This document shows positions 52,147 through 61,509 of a stretch of 64,000 bases of DNA, in pieces. Source of the DNA: Terrisporobacter mayombei. Lineage in GTDB: Bacteria; Bacillota; Clostridia; Peptostreptococcales; Peptostreptococcaceae. The notes under the pieces were generated by a model. The model had not been told where the DNA came from, did no database searches, and saw nothing but the letters and a program-made list of their open reading frames with translations. The DNA lies in NCBI RefSeq assembly GCF_020748465.1, contig NZ_JAHZMP010000002.1, positions 682,001 through 746,000 on the forward strand. The letters are read 5' to 3'. How positions within the stretch are numbered: position 1 is the first letter of the stretch; each line of letters starts with the position of its first letter. The translations under genes and the position numbers were made by a program.

Positions 52147-52866
52147 ATGAGTAAATCACCAGTTCCAACACCTCATATAGGGGCGCAAGTTGGAGATATA
52201 GCTGAAACAGTATTATTACCAGGAGATCCGCTAAGAGCTAAATTTATAGCTGAAAACTTCTTAGAAGATGTAACAGAGTACAATACTGTAAGAGGAATGT
52301 ATGGCTATACAGGATACTATAAAGGAAAAAGAATATCAGTTCAAGGTTCAGGAATGGGGATACCATCAATAGGTATATATTCATTCGAATTAATACATTT
52401 TTATGGAGTAAAAAATTTAATAAGAATAGGTTCAGCTGGAGCTATAAGTGATAAGCTAGACCTTTATGACATAGTTATAGGAATGGGAGCTTGTACAGAT
52501 TCAAACTTTGCTTCACAATATAACTTACCAGGTACATATGCACCTACAGCTAGTTATGAATTACTTTCTAAAGCTGTAGAAGTTGCAAAAGAACAAGGTA
52601 AAGATGTTCATGTAGGAAACATTTTATCAAGTGATGTATTCTACGGAGATGAAGGTTTAGAAGGTTTAAGAAAATGGTCTAAAATGGGCGTTATGTGTGT
52701 AGAAATGGAAGCTGCAGGACTTTATATGAATGCTGCTAGAGCAGGAGTTAATGCACTTGCTATACTTACTATTTCAGACTGTCCTCTTGAAGGTAGAGCT
52801 ACTACTTCTCACGAGAGACAAGTAGCATTTACAAAAATGATGGAAATAGCATTAAGCTTAGCATAA
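52147..52866 (+). CDS. deoD: Purine nucleoside phosphorylase
   Basis: A 239-residue hexameric PNP: VLLPGDPLRAKFIAENFLED, GSGMGIPSIGIYSFEL, RIGSAGAI, and VEMEAAGLYM, which contacts the nucleoside. It splits purine nucleosides with phosphate. This fits the nucleoside importer encoded nearby. Strong AGGAGG start; TATAAT at 52080-52085 is a probable minus-10. Ends at a bidirectional terminator. Confidence 0.95.
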   Translation: MSKSPVPTPHIGAQVGDIAETVLLPGDPLRAKFIAENFLEDVTEYNTVRGMYGYTGYYKGKRISVQGSGMGIPSIGIYSFELIHFYGVKNLIRIGSAGAISDKLDLYDIVIGMGACTDSNFASQYNLPGTYAPTASYELLSKAVEVAKEQGKDVHVGNILSSDVFYGDEGLEGLRKWSKMGVMCVEMEAAGLYMNAARAGVNALAILTISDCPLEGRATTSHERQVAFTKMMEIALSLA

Positions 52867-52870
52867 TATA

Positions 52871-52910
52871 TTATAAAAAGTCTTCTACTTTAGTAGAAGA
52901 CTTTTTATAA
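52871..52910. terminator. Bidirectional terminator between deoD and lexA
   Basis: A 19-bp perfect inverted repeat (ttataaaaagtcttctact at 52871-52889, its complement at 52892-52910) that overlaps the lexA stop codon. Confidence 0.9.
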
Positions 52911-53549
52911 TGTCCTAAAAACACCTCTTACGATACCTACAATTTCAATATTTCTTTCATCTAAAATAATTGAATCCATAAATTCATTTTCTGGTTGTAA
53001 CCTAACTAATCTATCTTCTTTAAAAAATCTCTTTACAGTAGCATACTCGCCATTTATTAAAGCGACTACTATTTGTGAGTTAGAAGCATGATTATTTCTA
53101 TCAACTATTACATAGTCTTTGTCTAATATACCTGCACCTACCATACTTTCACCTTTAACTTTTAATATAAAGTTATCTTTACCTTGTATTAAGTTTGAAG
53201 GTAAGGGAATGTATTCTTCTATGTTTTGTTCTGCTAATATAGGCTCTCCAGCCGTGATTTGACCAACAACGGGTATAGGAATGATTTCTTGATTCATACC
53301 TGTAACATCGCCTAAAGAATTACCGTTTAGTATTTCAATTGCTCTTGGCTTTGTAGGGTCTCGTCTTATATAACCTAATTTTTCTAATTTATTAAGGTGT
53401 GAATGAACAGTTGATGTAGATTTTAAACCAACTGCACTACAAATTTCTCTTACTGAAGGTGGATAACCTTTAGTTAATTGTTGTTCTTTTATAAATTCAA
53501 AGATCATTGCCTGTTTGTTTGTTAAATCCATATACATAAAATCACTCAT
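52905..53549 (-). CDS. lexA: SOS repressor LexA
   Basis: A 214-residue LexA. Residues about 8-70 are the winged helix (GYPPSVREICSAVGLKSTSTVHSHLNKL). The self-cleavage site is ITAGEP (Ala-Gly), the catalytic Ser lies in VKGESM and the Lys in ATVKRF. Damage-activated RecA triggers cleavage. The start could also be the internal ATG pair four to six codons on. A LexA box lies upstream at 53623-53634, so it represses itself. Confidence 0.97.
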   Translation of the reverse strand: MSDFMYMDLTNKQAMIFEFIKEQQLTKGYPPSVREICSAVGLKSTSTVHSHLNKLEKLGYIRRDPTKPRAIEILNGNSLGDVTGMNQEIIPIPVVGQITAGEPILAEQNIEEYIPLPSNLIQGKDNFILKVKGESMVGAGILDKDYVIVDRNNHASNSQIVVALINGEYATVKRFFKEDRLVRLQPENEFMDSIILDERNIEIVGIVRGVFRTL

Positions 53550-53622
53550 TTCTTATTAATATGCTAATAATTATCTAAAATAACTATATATTTATATTGT
53601 ATCATATAGAAGCTTATGACAC

Positions 53623-53634
53623 AAACGTTTGTTC
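53623..53634 (-). promoter_or_regulatory. LexA box upstream of lexA
   Basis: On the minus strand the sequence reads GAACAAACGTTT, matching the Firmicute box GAAC-N4-GTTC/T. It lies about 75 bp before the lexA start and just beyond the recombinase gene's 3' end. Confidence 0.75.
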
Positions 53635-53648
53635 TTGAATTTATTTAT

Positions 53649-54812
53649 TTATAAATCATCATTATTTTCATCAATTTCTTCTAAATCATCATTATTTTCA
53701 TCTATCCATTCAAAATTATTGACAATATCTCGTTTTATATTCTTTTTATGTGCAGCATATAGTTGTGTCGTAGTGACGTTATCATGATCCAATAATGTTT
53801 TTACATCATAAATTGAAAACCCAGACTGAATAAGAGAAGTAGCAGCTGTTGCTCTTAGCTTATGAGGACTATAACCATTTTCCCTACTAGTGTTCATGCA
53901 TATGGATGTATATTTCTTTACTAATTGTCTAATTGATTTTGGAGTAAGACGCTTTTTCTGTAAAGATAAAAATAGAGCATCCTTTACTTCCTCATTAAGT
54001 AACTCGCTATTAGGTCTTTCGTTATAAATATAGTCTTTTACCACATACTCGCAAGTTTTATTTATTGGCATTAGAACTTCTTTTCCTCTTTTTCTATAAA
54101 TCTTAAACTCACCTCTAGAAAAATTAAATGAAGATATATTTAATTCTCGAAGCTCATTTAATCTTAAACCATACGTAACAAATAAAGCTAATATAGCCTT
54201 ATCTCTTAGTTTTGTTTTCTCCCAATAAATTAATTCCTTATCTGTTAGCCCTTGACCGCTTTCTACAGAGTCTAACATTCTAGCTACCTCATCTATATCA
54301 AGTCTCTTTATGGCGTCTGGTTGAGGCTTAGGAAGCTTTATAGGGTTAAAACCATCTGTAATATTGTTGTCTAGTTGTTCATTTCTATATAGAAATTTAA
54401 ATAGAGTAGAGATGGATGATTTTTTCCTAGCTAAAGCGCGATTGTTGTTTTCATATATTAATGTAGTATTATTTCTATCTCTATAATATCTAGGGCAATA
54501 ATCTCCTAAAAATAAGTTAACATCTCTAGCTTTAATGTTGTTAAATTCTTCAAGTGTAATTTCTTCTGTTGATTGAGCGCTTGATATATCCGTTTCATTA
54601 ATTATGTAGTCACAGAAAAAGCATATATCTTCTAAATAAGCAGATCTTGTAGAAACAGCTACAGAACCTTTTAAGTATATAAAATAGTCCTTCATAAAAG
54701 GTGGAAGCTTATTTTCGAAAGAGATGCTTTTTTCTATAAGTTCGTGTTCCTTTAAAACTATGTTATTAGGTTTATCTGATTTATTATTAATTTTTAATGT
54801 TTTTTTACTCAT
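53649..54812 (-). CDS. Xer-like tyrosine recombinase
   Basis: A 387-residue tyrosine recombinase. The N-terminal core-binding domain spans about 35-180. The catalytic domain has Arg in TYGLRLNELRE, HKLRATAAT, a His in LLDHDNVTTTQLY and the nucleophile Tyr. It ends in a tandem duplication of EEIDENNDDL, encoded by a 30-bp repeat. ATG 54812 follows AAGGTGG; an earlier reading to 54857 is unlikely. It could resolve chromosome dimers or be an orphan integrase. Directly upstream of lexA in the same direction. Confidence 0.88.
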   Translation of the reverse strand: MSKKTLKINNKSDKPNNIVLKEHELIEKSISFENKLPPFMKDYFIYLKGSVAVSTRSAYLEDICFFCDYIINETDISSAQSTEEITLEEFNNIKARDVNLFLGDYCPRYYRDRNNTTLIYENNNRALARKKSSISTLFKFLYRNEQLDNNITDGFNPIKLPKPQPDAIKRLDIDEVARMLDSVESGQGLTDKELIYWEKTKLRDKAILALFVTYGLRLNELRELNISSFNFSRGEFKIYRKRGKEVLMPINKTCEYVVKDYIYNERPNSELLNEEVKDALFLSLQKKRLTPKSIRQLVKKYTSICMNTSRENGYSPHKLRATAATSLIQSGFSIYDVKTLLDHDNVTTTQLYAAHKKNIKRDIVNNFEWIDENNDDLEEIDENNDDL

Positions 54813-55226
54813 ATAAAATACCACCTTAAAAACAATTTTCATTAATGAAAATACCACAAATATAGTGTAGTTACAATAAAAAGTAATGAAATAATGATAA
54901 AAATTAAAGTAATATGAATTATAAAGAAATATATCAAAAAGGGTACCTCTTAGGCTATATTATATACTACTATTCCCTAAATATACATTTAGAAACTAGT
55001 TATCTATATCACTCTTTTTACTTTAATAATGATTTATTAGGCTTATTAAAATTTAAAAATATTTTTAAATTTTATATTTATACAATAACTCTTTCATAGC
55101 ATCTCGTGATATGGCTATTATATAATGGGACATTATTTTATAGATTCCTTAAAAAACTTATAAATATTATATATTCCCATACAAATCACTTATTTTACCT
55201 TTTCGAAAATATTAAAAAAAATGATA

Positions 55227-55265
55227 AAAAAATAATCATGTAGTTAATCCACATGATTATTTTTT
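55227..55265. terminator. Terminator of spoVS
   Basis: A 15-bp perfect inverted repeat (aaaaaataatcatgt / acatgattatttttt). The AT-rich stretch 54813-55226 shows nothing else I can support; a 61-codon frame in it looks spurious. Confidence 0.85.
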
Positions 55266-55276
55266 GAAATTCTATA

Positions 55277-55537
55277 CTATCTAGGCTCTATAATTAGCTT
55301 TATAGCAGTTTTTTGTTCGCCATCAATCTCTATATCAGTAAATGCAGGAACACAGACTAAATCTAGACCGCTTGGTGCAACAAAACCCCTTGCTATAGCA
55401 ATTGATTTTATTGCTTGATTTAGCGCTCCTGCACCAATTGCTTGTATTTCTGCACTTCCCTTTTCCCTTAGTACTCCTGCTAGAGCTCCAGCTACAGAAT
55501 TAGGATTAGACTTTGATGAAACTTTTAATACTTCCAT
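55277..55537 (-). CDS. spoVS: Stage V sporulation protein S
   Basis: A standard 86-residue SpoVS, an Alba-like nucleic acid-binding protein needed for spore coat assembly: MEVLKVSSKSNPNSVAGALA, GAGALNQAIKSIAIARGFVAPSG. The ATG at 55537 lies eight bases after AAGGAGG; upstream codons to 55582 would be outside the family's normal start. Strong evidence that the host forms spores. Confidence 0.97.
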   Translation of the reverse strand: MEVLKVSSKSNPNSVAGALAGVLREKGSAEIQAIGAGALNQAIKSIAIARGFVAPSGLDLVCVPAFTDIEIDGEQKTAIKLIIEPR

Positions 55538-55797
55538 TTCCATATCCTCCTTGATTTGTTTTAAAACAATTTTTAATTTCAATTTTACATAAGTATAATG
55601 ATTAAAGTAATAATTTAAAGTACTAAAAAATCTAACTTAGTATTTATTTCTATACTTATAATAAAAATACCTTTTTTTATAATAAAATAGTTTTTGTCAA
55701 TTATGTAGTTAGTTATTGATGCAAGACATCAATATCAAATATAATATATTATAAAGGGGTTATAAAAATATATATTTGGTATTTTGGGAGGAACTAA

Positions 55798-56154
55798 ATG
55801 AAGCTTTGTCGTTTTAATTATTTTCTAAAAGAAAATGAAAAATTAACTTTTTTTACTGAATGTAAATTAAAAAGTATTACTGCTTTTGATATACTTGATA
55901 CAGAGGGTTTATTGTTAGCTTCTGATAGAAGATTGATCTTTTGTAAATTGGTAGGGGACCATCCTCATTTACTACAGTCCTATGAATATAAGTATATAGC
56001 ATCTTGTCATATTAAAGAAAATGAAGATGGCGCATACTTGTATATGAAATCTAATGGAGACCCTGTTAAGATAATGGGATTAGATAAACCTGTATATGAG
56101 GATATCCTTAACTGTATTTCTATAGGTGATAGGGTTAATTACAGTTCTCAATAG
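55798..56154 (+). CDS. PH-like domain protein
   Basis: A 118-residue protein resembling bacterial PH-like domains: a seven-strand pattern with GLLLASDRRLIFCKLVG, SYEYKYIASCHI and a C-terminal helix. Such proteins of Firmicutes occur in the cytoplasm or at the membrane, with unknown ligands. Strong GGGAGG start. Confidence 0.6.
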   Translation: MKLCRFNYFLKENEKLTFFTECKLKSITAFDILDTEGLLLASDRRLIFCKLVGDHPHLLQSYEYKYIASCHIKENEDGAYLYMKSNGDPVKIMGLDKPVYEDILNCISIGDRVNYSSQ

Positions 56155-56214
56155 GTTATATAAATTAAAAGGATGATTAAAATAGTATGAAAATTATTTT
56201 AAGTGATTTTTATA

Positions 56215-56811
56215 CTATTTTTTTGTTAAGTCTACTCTTTTTAGATTTGAGACAAAGTCTTCTGATAAACCTGTTACCTCTGTTATAAAATTGATATTTG
56301 CATTTTTATTTAAAAGGTTAATTGCCATTTCCGTCTTTGTAGATAAAAGTTGTTCACTTGCATCACTTAATTCTTGATTATCTTTCTCAATATCATTATT
56401 TTTAATTGTTGATGTTTGATTATTGTTAATTTTTGATTTGCAGTATTTAAACGCATACATTAAGTCTTTTATTAGTAGCAACAAGGCTGGAATTATAAAA
56501 TAAACATTACAACCTAGGATACCAACTAGTGTAGTTAAATAGATTAGAATAGAATTAATTTTTGTTATTTCAACACTCAATATTTTTTTGTTGCTGGTGT
56601 TTGGTAATGCCATAACTATTGCCATAATAAATGTTAAAAAACATAATGGGTATAATATGTAGCTTGCTAATATACCGTTAAAACTAATTATATCAAAGTT
56701 GCCATTCAAGTTAGAATAGATAAGTAAATCTCCTCTTAAATAGCAATAGATACAAGATATTATTCCTAGAATGCCTCCACAGGCTTGAGAATACCATTGA
56801 TAAAATTTCAT
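56215..56811 (-). CDS. Membrane protein with helical C-terminal tail
   Basis: A 198-residue protein with four hydrophobic segments in the first 120 residues, then a charged linker and a C-terminal helical piece (NLLNKNANINFITEVTGLSEDFVSNLKR) resembling a short helix-turn-helix module. Function unknown. Ribosome binding site AGGGGAT. It faces the PH-like gene convergently. Confidence 0.7.
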   Translation of the reverse strand: MKFYQWYSQACGGILGIISCIYCYLRGDLLIYSNLNGNFDIISFNGILASYILYPLCFLTFIMAIVMALPNTSNKKILSVEITKINSILIYLTTLVGILGCNVYFIIPALLLLIKDLMYAFKYCKSKINNNQTSTIKNNDIEKDNQELSDASEQLLSTKTEMAINLLNKNANINFITEVTGLSEDFVSNLKRVDLTKK

Positions 56812-57019
56812 CTAACTATCCCCTTCTTAAAAATTATTAAATTATTATAAATCTGTATATTAATATATTAATTATAAAATTATATGAAAGAAAAATTAAA
56901 AATATCTTTATATTTAACGTAAAAAGTTATATAATCTTTATTGCTTGCGTTTTTTTAATAAAGCCAAATACTCACTTGGTTAATATGTTATATTACTGAG
57001 TAGAGGGGAGATTAGAAGA

Positions 57020-57286
57020 ATGAATAATATGGAATTTATTTTTAAAGTTTTATTTCTTGTGTTTTCAGTAATGTGGGCAGGTAATATATTATTATTTAGA
57101 TCTGAAAGACAAATAATAATTAATCCTGTTTTGATTATTATTGCTTCTATTCTAGTAGTCTTACCAGATACTAAAGAGATCTTTAGTATTGATGTTGAAG
57201 AAGCTAAAACGACTTTATATATAACTTACTGTCTAGTAGTTGTATGGGGATTAATAATAACTAGAAGAAAAACTGATTTATTCTAA
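57020..57286 (+). CDS. Small membrane protein (88 aa)
   Basis: An 88-residue protein with three hydrophobic segments (about 5-22, 33-48, 65-82). No family recognised. Start after AGAGGGGAG; ends before a bidirectional hairpin at 57290-57310 shared with the convergent LRR gene. Confidence 0.65.
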   Translation: MNNMEFIFKVLFLVFSVMWAGNILLFRSERQIIINPVLIIIASILVVLPDTKEIFSIDVEEAKTTLYITYCLVVVWGLIITRRKTDLF

Positions 57287-57289
57287 AAT

Positions 57290-57312
57290 AAAAAGGCTTA
57301 TAGCCTTTTTAT
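57290..57312. terminator. Bidirectional terminator
   Basis: Stem aaaaaggct / agccttttt with a 3-nt loop between convergent genes. Confidence 0.8.
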
Positions 57313-58046
57313 TTTACAATAGCTTTAATTATAACTGTAGAGGATGTATATTTATTAGTGTTTAGACTTACAACTATATAATAGATGCCATCCTTAGTAA
57401 ATGAAATATTACTATCATTAGATATGGATGTTACTGCAGGATTACTTGTTTGTATATATAGCTTACAATCATTTGATACATCTTTTGAAGGCTCCCAATA
57501 ATTAGCATAGTTATTTATTGACTTATACAATAAGCTTCTTATATTTATTTTTTCGTTTTTATCTAGAGTTATTTTAGTTTTATTGCTACATAACTCATAT
57601 TGTGACTTTTCAGATTGAATAAAATTTAAATCGTGATCCACATCCACGTTTCTCTTTTCCAACAAATCAATCACTTTATTTTCTGTTAGATAGTTATTCT
57701 CCAAATTTATGTGTTTTACATTTTCTAGATTTAAAATTTCACTAGGTAATGTTTTAATGTCATTGTTCCAAAATATAAAAGTATCTATATTTTCTAATAT
57801 TGATATACCGGTTAAATCTTCTATACCTTCGTTACTGGCATAAAACTCTCCATCTAAAGATTTTAACTTTGATAAAGTTATTTCTTCGTTGGGGAAGTAG
57901 TCGTATATTACATCGCGAAAATCACTATCTGGAAATAAATCAGTTAATTCTTGCTTAGTAAGAGGTATGTTTTCGTTTTTTAGTGGAACTAAACCCATAG
58001 ATAGTGTTAATAATATAAATAATGAACATAATTTTAAAATTTTCAT
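57309..58046 (-). CDS. Secreted leucine-rich-repeat protein
   Basis: A 245-residue exported protein: signal peptide (about 1-20), then leucine-rich repeats about 65-140 (GIEDLTGISILENIDTFIFWNNDIKTLP), and a C-terminal beta-rich domain with LYIQTSNPAVTSIS and YIVVSLNTNKY, like Ig/BIg2-type modules. Probably a surface or secreted protein. Its ribosome binding site GGGAGG lies inside the trmB terminator hairpin (58054-58106). Confidence 0.8.
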   Translation of the reverse strand: MKILKLCSLFILLTLSMGLVPLKNENIPLTKQELTDLFPDSDFRDVIYDYFPNEEITLSKLKSLDGEFYASNEGIEDLTGISILENIDTFIFWNNDIKTLPSEILNLENVKHINLENNYLTENKVIDLLEKRNVDVDHDLNFIQSEKSQYELCSNKTKITLDKNEKINIRSLLYKSINNYANYWEPSKDVSNDCKLYIQTSNPAVTSISNDSNISFTKDGIYYIVVSLNTNKYTSSTVIIKAIVK

Positions 58047-58053
58047 TTAATAA

Positions 58054-58106
58054 AAAAACCTCCCATAGAATAATAGTATATTACTAAATTTCTATGGAAG
58101 GTTTTT
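58054..58106 (-). terminator. Terminator of trmB, containing the LRR gene's ribosome site
   Basis: Arms 58054-58070 and 58090-58106 pair over 17 bp with one wobble. On the minus strand the distal arm contains GGGAGG, then T7 and, five bases later, the LRR gene start. Confidence 0.8.
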
Positions 58107-58179
58107 ATTCCCTTGTATTTCATGTCTACTTTCGTACAATATATTAATGTATTTTTCTACTTGTTTTTATGTTTTAACT

Positions 58180-58836
58180 TTATTTTAATGCATTTACTAC
58201 TTTTTGTGCTTCACATCTATATATTTTTAAGCCTTGAGATATAAACTTATCTTCATATTCTGTTGTGATATTGTCTATATCTTCATTATTTGCTAAGTCT
58301 AATGAAATATTTTTCAATTTCCATGGATTATTACAAAATTGATTTAGAGTAAATTCGAATAATTTCTCGTTATCAGATTTAAAATGTACTTCTCCATTCT
58401 CTTTTAGGATGTGGTAATATTTTTGTAAAAAGTTTGTATGTGTTAGTCTTCTCTTTGCCCATCTCGTCTTTGGCCATGGATCACAGAAATTTATATACAC
58501 TCTTGATAATTCATTTTTATCAAAGTAATCTTCTATGCTATTAACGTTGCCCCAAATGAAAGTTATATTTGTTAAATTATCATTTGCAGCTTTTTCTACG
58601 GCTTTTAATAATACTTCTTCTTTGATTTCCATTGCAATATAATTTATATTGGGATTTAGTTTTGCTAAAGTAGTGATAAATTTACCTCTACCCGTTCCGA
58701 ATTCTGCATGTATTTCATTGTCATTACCGAATACTTTACTCCACTGTCCTTTTAAGCTTTCTATATCTTCATTTTTTACATATTTCTCATGGCTTAATAA
58801 TTTTAGGTCTGAACCTTTTTTCTTTCTTCTTCTCAC
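58180..58836 (-). CDS. trmB: tRNA (guanine-N7)-methyltransferase
   Basis: A 218-residue TrmB that methylates G46 of tRNA. Motifs: AEFGTGRGKFI (SAM site), AMEIKEEVLLKA, NFCDPWPKTRWAKRRLT and the C-terminal TEYEDKFISQG. GTG start after AAGGAG. Ends before a hairpin that carries the next gene's start signal. Confidence 0.96.
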   Translation of the reverse strand: MRRRKKKGSDLKLLSHEKYVKNEDIESLKGQWSKVFGNDNEIHAEFGTGRGKFITTLAKLNPNINYIAMEIKEEVLLKAVEKAANDNLTNITFIWGNVNSIEDYFDKNELSRVYINFCDPWPKTRWAKRRLTHTNFLQKYYHILKENGEVHFKSDNEKLFEFTLNQFCNNPWKLKNISLDLANNEDIDNITTEYEDKFISQGLKIYRCEAQKVVNALK

Positions 58837-58863
58837 TTGTCTCTACTCCTTTAGTACAAAATA

Positions 58864-58895
58864 ATAGAGTACTAGATAATTTACTAGTACTCTAT
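58864..58895. terminator. Hairpin after HesB-like gene
   Basis: Perfect 11-bp inverted repeat (atagagtacta / tagtactctat) between the HesB-like gene and trmB. Confidence 0.7.
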
Positions 58896-58903
58896 ATAAA
58901 TAA

Positions 58904-59236
58904 TTAACAGTCGCAACCGCCTGAACAACCAGAGCAACCTCCGCCACCGTTAGAAGGCATATTTTCAACCATAACAACAAATCCTCTGTTTGGCATTTCT
59001 TGAATGATTACATTTCCGTATGTTAAGAATTCATCTTGGTTCATTATAAAGTGAATTCCTTCTACGTCGCAAGATACATCTTCGCCTTCTATTTCGTTAT
59101 CTAGAGCTAAAGCGAAGTTTGGCCCTGAGCAAGCGAAACCTGCAAAGTATACTCTTATATTATTTGGTTTATCTTGGTTATCGGCTATTATTTCTTTTAA
59201 AGCATTTATAGCTGATTCTGGTGCTAATACTTTCAT
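58904..59236 (-). CDS. HesB/IscA-like protein with Cys-rich tail
   Basis: A 110-residue protein similar to the HesB-like (seleno)proteins of Clostridia: IRVYFAGFACSGPNFALALDN, VEGIHFIMNQDE and a tail GGGGCSGCSGGCDC. A-type carriers keep three Cys for Fe-S; here Cys 36 and the tail supply them. No in-frame TGA is present, so it is not a selenoprotein in this copy. AAAGGTGG start. Confidence 0.85.
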   Translation of the reverse strand: MKVLAPESAINALKEIIADNQDKPNNIRVYFAGFACSGPNFALALDNEIEGEDVSCDVEGIHFIMNQDEFLTYGNVIIQEMPNRGFVVMVENMPSNGGGGCSGCSGGCDC

Positions 59237-59820
59237 ATTTAATCCACCTTTCTATTTGTAGTTTGGTTATCTTATATAAGTATACAATAAAATCCAAACT
59301 ATTTAAATAAGAAGCTTTCAAATATTTAAATATATATGTAAATTTTATGCTATTACTTATAGTGTTTAATTTATATTTTTAACAAAATCTTTTGATAATA
59401 TAATCTTATATTGTTTTTATTTATAGAATATTTTTGATTTAGTAGGCTATTGTCGTGTGCCCATTTCTTTTTGTTGTATCTCTTATAGCGATATTAATAT
59501 ATGGATAATCTATGATATTGTGTATTGTTTGTAGTAAGTAAATAGTTATTTTGATTATAGAGCATTCTTTATATAGTTATTAATATTATAAGACATGTAT
59601 CTTTTGAGTTTTTGCTCTTAGGTTTGAATTATTTAAATTCTTAAGACATAAAATATATACTTTTATGCCAAAAATATAATAATATTGAAATTACAACGTT
59701 AATATAGGGCTTTGAAACGTATATGTCAGTAGTATACCAGTAAAATATTTACTTTTTTTCTAGGATTTATGGTAAAATATATTTATAAATATTTAGATAT
59801 TAAAAACAGGGAGATTAATA
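59237..59820. other. AT-rich gap upstream of the orphan integrase
   Basis: No protein-coding frame or RNA gene is supported here. There is no tRNA that could act as an attachment site. It may contain the integrase promoter and perhaps remnants of an element. Confidence 0.4.
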
Positions 59821-60945
59821 ATGAGTACAGCTTTTATAAGAAAAAGAAGCAAAAACTATATAGTTTATTTAGAGTATTTGGATAAAAAAACTAATAAAAA
59901 AAAGCAGAAAAACATGGGCTCTTATCCACTAAAAAGAGATGCAAGTAAGAGATTAAATGAAGTTAAGGAAGAGATATATAATGATGAATTATTAGTCCCA
60001 AATGAGATGGTTTTGGAAGATTACATATTGGATTTCTTAGAAAAATATAAGATAAATTTATCTATTACTACCTATAAGGTTTACACAAGGATATGCAAAA
60101 AATATATAATTCCTCTACTGGGAGATATAAAATTATGCGAAATTAAACCTATACATGTGCAAGATTATGTGGACGATTTACTTGATTTACTCACACCACA
60201 AACTATAAAAGTACACTTAAATGTACTTAATTTATCACTTAAAAGAGCTTATAGATTAAAACTTATTAAAGAAAATCCAGTACAATTTGTAGAGGTACCA
60301 AAGAATAGAAAATATAAAAATGAGATTTACAATGCAGAGGATATGCAAAAACTATTAGAAAAATGTTACGGGACTTCTATGGAATTACCCATTGTACTTG
60401 CTGGCGGTTTGGGCCTGAGAATATCAGAGATACTAGGACTTACATGGAATAATGTAGACTTTAGCGACTTTACTATTACAATAGATAAAATAACAGTTAG
60501 AAATGATGGTGAAGTTATATTGAAAGATCCTAAAACTGAATCATCTATAAGAACTATTTCAGCTCCAAAAGAAGTAATTCTAATGTTAAAACAATTGAAA
60601 AAAGATAGATTGGCAGCAAAATTAAGAGGCGAAAAGTCACATAGAGAGCTTATATTCTATGATAAGAACTTAAATCCTGTAGCACCAGATGTTTTAAGCA
60701 AGAAATTTAGGTTATTCTTAAAAGATAATAATTTAAAGCATATAAGATTTCATGATTTACGTCACTCTCATGTTACTTTGTTGATTGATGCCAAGGTACC
60801 TATAAAAGTTATTTCTGAGAGAGTTGGACATTCGAATATTAATACTACTCTTAATATATATTCTCATGCTCTTAAAGAGATGGATCAAGAAGCTTCAGAT
60901 AAGATCTCTAGCACTCTATTTAACAAAGATAGAAAAATGAGCTAG
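59821..60945 (+). CDS. Orphan phage-type integrase
   Basis: A 374-residue tyrosine integrase of the Tn916/phage type. The N-terminal AP2-like arm-binding domain spans about 1-55, the SAM-like core-binding domain about 62-160, and the catalytic domain contains GGLGLRISEILGL (Arg), a Lys in LKDPKTESS, HDLRHSHVT, GHSNINTTLNIYSH with the Tyr nucleophile. All catalytic residues look intact. No excisionase, repressor or phage genes adjoin it. GGGAG start. Confidence 0.88.
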   Translation: MSTAFIRKRSKNYIVYLEYLDKKTNKKKQKNMGSYPLKRDASKRLNEVKEEIYNDELLVPNEMVLEDYILDFLEKYKINLSITTYKVYTRICKKYIIPLLGDIKLCEIKPIHVQDYVDDLLDLLTPQTIKVHLNVLNLSLKRAYRLKLIKENPVQFVEVPKNRKYKNEIYNAEDMQKLLEKCYGTSMELPIVLAGGLGLRISEILGLTWNNVDFSDFTITIDKITVRNDGEVILKDPKTESSIRTISAPKEVILMLKQLKKDRLAAKLRGEKSHRELIFYDKNLNPVAPDVLSKKFRLFLKDNNLKHIRFHDLRHSHVTLLIDAKVPIKVISERVGHSNINTTLNIYSHALKEMDQEASDKISSTLFNKDRKMS

Positions 60946-61132
60946 TTCATGGAAAGGCAAAATAAATTTCTGTCGCTCAAAAATAGATAAGAAAACAAAC
61001 TTTATATAAAGAGTTTTAAGATGGTTATAATATTTATGTAATATCAATTGTTGATTATTGATGTATTTTTTCTCAAATTGCCATTAAATAGCTCGTGTGA
61101 GAAATATCATAAATTAAACAATAAATAATTAT

Positions 61133-61167
61133 AAAAAGTTACTATAATAATATTATGGTAACTTTTT
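61133..61167. repeat. Palindrome, copy 1 (terminator-like)
   Basis: A 17-bp inverted repeat with one mismatch around a single A (right arm tattatggtaacttttt). Shares sequence with 61473-61505 and, more weakly, 62571-62597. Downstream attagaaattt-like bases are also shared with copy 2. The 60946-61509 gap holds no gene. Confidence 0.7.
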
Positions 61168-61472
61168 GTTTGTTTTAGAAATTTAAAAAACTAAAAATAA
61201 GGTTTATTAAGATTGATGAAAAAGTTTTAATAAATATTTTTATGTAGACTTTCATTTGTAAAATTTATATTTACATAATTATATTATGTAAACTATTTTA
61301 AAATCACATTAAATTATAAAAAATCTAACCTTTTCAAAACGCATTTAAGGTACTTATAAAATGATTTCAAGGCAATTATATGAATAAGGATTTCGATGTC
61401 TTAAAATCAGTTTTAAGGTTTTGTGTGATGTTTTTGTTAAAAAATGAAAAATAATGTTTGATTAACAAGAAA

Positions 61473-61505
61473 AAAAGTTACCATAATAATATTATGGTAA
61501 CTTTT
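61473..61505. repeat. Palindrome, copy 2, behind corA
   Basis: A perfect 16-bp inverted repeat (aaaagttaccataata / tattatggtaactttt) with one A between. It probably terminates corA on the minus strand. It differs from copy 1 by one base in the stem. Confidence 0.75.
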
Positions 61506-61509
61506 GCTG

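Noticed and set aside
54914..55099. 61-codon hydrophobic frame
   Set aside because: No ribosome binding site, extreme AT content, and Tyr/Ile/Leu-only composition; probably chance.
58904..59236. Selenoprotein reading of the HesB-like gene
   Set aside because: Family members may contain selenocysteine, but this gene has no in-frame TGA; all tail positions are ordinary Cys codons.
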